DNA of 53,192 nucleotides, from positions 1 to 53,192 of the forward strand of contig CAYSRC010000012.1 of the NCBI GenBank assembly GCA_964433495.1, in the 5' to 3' direction. The position numbers were made by a program, and so were the translations under genes. The notes beneath the pieces were generated by a model that was not told the origin of the DNA, searched no databases, and saw only the letters and a list, made by a program, of their open reading frames with translations. The DNA is from CAYSRC01 sp964433495 (GTDB taxonomy: Bacteria > Bacillota > Clostridia > Oscillospirales > Ruminococcaceae). This document shows positions 51,674-53,192 of the stretch, piece by piece (position 1 is the stretch's first letter; the number at the start of each line of letters is the position of its first letter).

Positions 51674-52502
51674 GGGCCGGGGGAGGTCAGAAAGAAAAAC
51701 GGCATAAACAAACGAGCCGAAGCGGTCGAATGACAAGGTGAACCGTGACCGAAAGGCGTAAGCTAACCGGCGCAAGGAGCATTATGAATATTTGAGAGGG
51801 GCGTGGCCGCCGGGGTTTTGAGCGGGCGCCCCCCCCACAGATTTTTTTTGGTGAACAGTTTATTGAGTTATTGTTGATGGGTAAAAAAAAAANNNNNNNN
51901 NNGGGGGGGGGTGGGGGGGGGGGGGGGAGATGTTTTTTTTATTGTTTGGGGGGGGGGGCGCGTTTGTCGGGGCCGCCCCCCCCCGCCCCTCTCAGTTTTT
52001 CTGTCGTCACATGTTTAGTCCGTGAGTGAGGATGGGAACTAACAAAAAAATGCCGAATCAAAGTGCGCTGTCGCATTTCTCATTCTTAGTCTTTAGCCGC
52101 TGCCTGACGGTAGGGCTCGGAACCTGCGCTTTCACCACCCGACCTATCGCGTACATCGCCGCTTGGATTTCCCGAACCGCCCGCAGAGCCGCCGGATGTC
52201 ATTCAGCCACTCGCCTTTTTTGAAATACCTCATCCCCGCAACAGAGTATTTCCGTTTAGCAGCAGTTTCGCTAAAATAGCCGGAGAACAGACTTGTCCCT
52301 CATGTCCAATTGTCTTTCTTGTCAAAATGGCAATGAACGATCGATAAGAATGTAAAGCCCTCCATTTTGTTCTCCGATTACCCGGCGAATTGTCGGAAAG
52401 AAGAAACAATTCCACGGAGCATCCGGAAGTACCAAGATTTTTTATTTAAAAGCAGGGGATGAGACAGGCTACCTGATCCTCCGCTTTCCGCCAAAGTCAT
52501 GA
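51674..52502. other. Low-quality sequence and scaffold gap
   Basis: After uvrA comes gene-free sequence, long G, C and T homopolymers, and ten N at 51893-51902, the signature of two contigs joined by scaffolding. Sequence on both sides of the gap is unreliable. Past the gap, 52026-52223 (plus) and 52230-52415 (minus) are short open frames without ribosome binding sites or recognised families; a minus-strand frame reading MRYFKKGEWLNDIRRLCGR is interrupted. Confidence 0.7.
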
Positions 52503-52613
52503 CCACCCCTAAGAGGGGTGGCATGACAAGCGGCCTATAAGGCCGTAATGAAAGCCAGCGCCTAAAAGACGCCGGCTTTCGCTTCGCTCAAGCCACAGTG
52601 GTATGATTACTTG

Positions 52614-53060
52614 CTACCCCTTAAAAGGGTCTTGGTACTCTTTTTTGCTCAAGCTGTCCTCTATTTGATCTTGCTTTTCCTGTTCCCTTATGTACTTCTG
52701 TACAGTCGATGTGTTAATACCTACCGTACTGACATAGTATCCCGTAACCCAAAAGTTTCTGTTCCCAAACTTGTATTTTAAATTTGCATGTCGTTCAAAT
52801 ATCATCATTGTGCTCTTTCCTTTGAGATATCCCATGATTTGTGACACGCTGTATTTGGGTGGTATACTTAGCAGCAGGTGCACATGATCTGCCATCATAT
52901 GCCCTTCTATTATTTCTATTCCTTTCCATTTGCATAAATCCTTTATGATTTGCTGTATATCTTTTCTTAGTTCTCTGTATATTATTTTTCGTCAATACTT
53001 TGGTGTAAATACGATATGATACTTGCACACCCATTTTGTATGTGCTAAACTGTTTGCCAT
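52614..53060 (-). pseudogene. IS200/IS605 TnpA transposase with an in-frame TGA
   Basis: The 148-codon frame from ATG 53060 reads MANSLAHTKWVCKYHIVFTP, then KY, then TGA (52992-52994), then RKIIYRELRKDIQQ and onward to the HUH motif (ADHVHLLL) and the catalytic tyrosine in VQKYIREQ. A CGA-to-TGA change would explain it (R expected after PKY). All catalytic residues lie after the stop. The remaining open frame from the second ATG (52898) lacks the first strand. GGAAGGAAG lies 7 nt before the ATG. Confidence 0.85.
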
Positions 53061-53133
53061 AAAGCAACTTCCTTCCTGTTTTTGTTTGGTGGCTTGAACA
53101 CTCACCATTCTGCCACAGTTCGGAAGTTGCTTT
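53061..53133 (-). promoter_or_regulatory. RBS-sequestering hairpin in the tnpA 5' region
   Basis: AAAGCAACTTCC (53061-53072) and GGAAGTTGCTTT (53122-53133) form a perfect 12-bp stem just before the tnpA start, with an inner GTGGC/GCCAC stem (53089-53093 with 53112-53116). The stem pairs with part of the ribosome binding region. In IS200 a comparable 5' stem-loop represses tnpA translation. Confidence 0.6.
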
Positions 53134-53192
53134 TGCTTAAGCTTTAACCCCACCCGCATAGCGGGCGGCTTTTGAGGCCCCCGCGATGCGGC

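Larger units (their letters stand above)
52503..53165 (-). mobile_element. IS200/IS605-type insertion sequence, decayed
   Basis: A single-stranded-transposition type element is recognised by its tnpA frame and by subterminal hairpins rather than inverted termini. The downstream end has CCACCCCT/AGGGGTGG (52503-52521), CGGCC/GGCCG (52531-52545) and an imperfect hairpin at 52550-52580. The upstream end has CCCGC-ATA-GCGGG (53153-53165). No tnpB is present. The exact cleavage sites cannot be fixed without an intact copy. Confidence 0.75.

Noticed and set aside
52026..52415. Short ORFs after the gap
   Set aside because: No ribosome binding site, no recognised family, and unreliable sequence around a scaffold join.

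Overview
The window looks like a scaffold from a GC-rich, Gram-positive member of the Clostridia (Oscillospiraceae/Eubacteriales-like, probably uncultured). Evidence: SepF and DivIVA, RNase J, GdpP, RbgA/YlqF, YerC, a RicA-like YlbF/YmcA protein, strong GGAGG-type ribosome binding sites, several TTG/GTG starts, and gene orders familiar from Firmicutes (tig-clpP-clpX-lon-engB; rplS-lepB-rbgA-rnhB-yraN; gdpP-rplI-dnaB-tilS-hpt-ftsH; sepF-divIVA-lspA-rluD; miaB-ymcA-mutS-mutL-miaA-hfq). Taxonomy is inferred from gene content only.

Layout. 1-3149 (minus): tRNA-Gly(GCC), a stand-alone TfoX C-terminal domain, Hsp33, a methyltransferase, YerC and EngB. 3315-9206 (minus): protein quality control (Lon, ClpX, ClpP, trigger factor). 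9249-12925 (minus): metallophosphoesterase, YraN, RNase HII, RbgA, signal peptidase I and L19. 13473-15960 (minus): the TIGR03960/TIGR03936 radical-SAM pair. 16424-18379 (minus): a lipoprotein of the GHL10 glycosidase family and an M50 membrane protease. 19033-28895 (minus): RNase J, then GdpP-L9-DnaB-TilS-Hpt-FtsH. 29563-31966 (plus): RNase HI and GlnRS. 32348-36995 (minus): SepF, DivIVA, LspA, RluD-type synthase, Cof-type phosphatase, an unannotated 28-residue membrane peptide, and BirA. 37438-46614 (minus): MiaB, RicA-like protein, MutS, MutL, MiaA, Hfq and a HlyD-like protein. 46881-51673 (plus): uvrB-uvrA behind a promoter carrying a LexA-type box. 51674-53192: low-quality sequence, a 10-N scaffold gap and a decayed IS200/IS605 element.

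Most of the window is core housekeeping. No large novel defence, biosynthetic or CRISPR system is visible. The points of interest are small: the 28-residue ORF coupled by GTGA overlap between the Cof phosphatase and birA; the SOS box inside the uvrB promoter; an AT-rich, protein-like remnant between two convergent terminators; a nested palindromic element and a 51-nt-period repeat downstream of ftsH; a long basic extension on RNase J with a structured leader; the cysteine tail of the RicA-like protein; and an IS200 transposase with an in-frame TGA and an RBS-sequestering 5' hairpin. Several gene-free spacers are themselves very GC-rich and G-rich on the coding strand, and some contain imperfect repeats.
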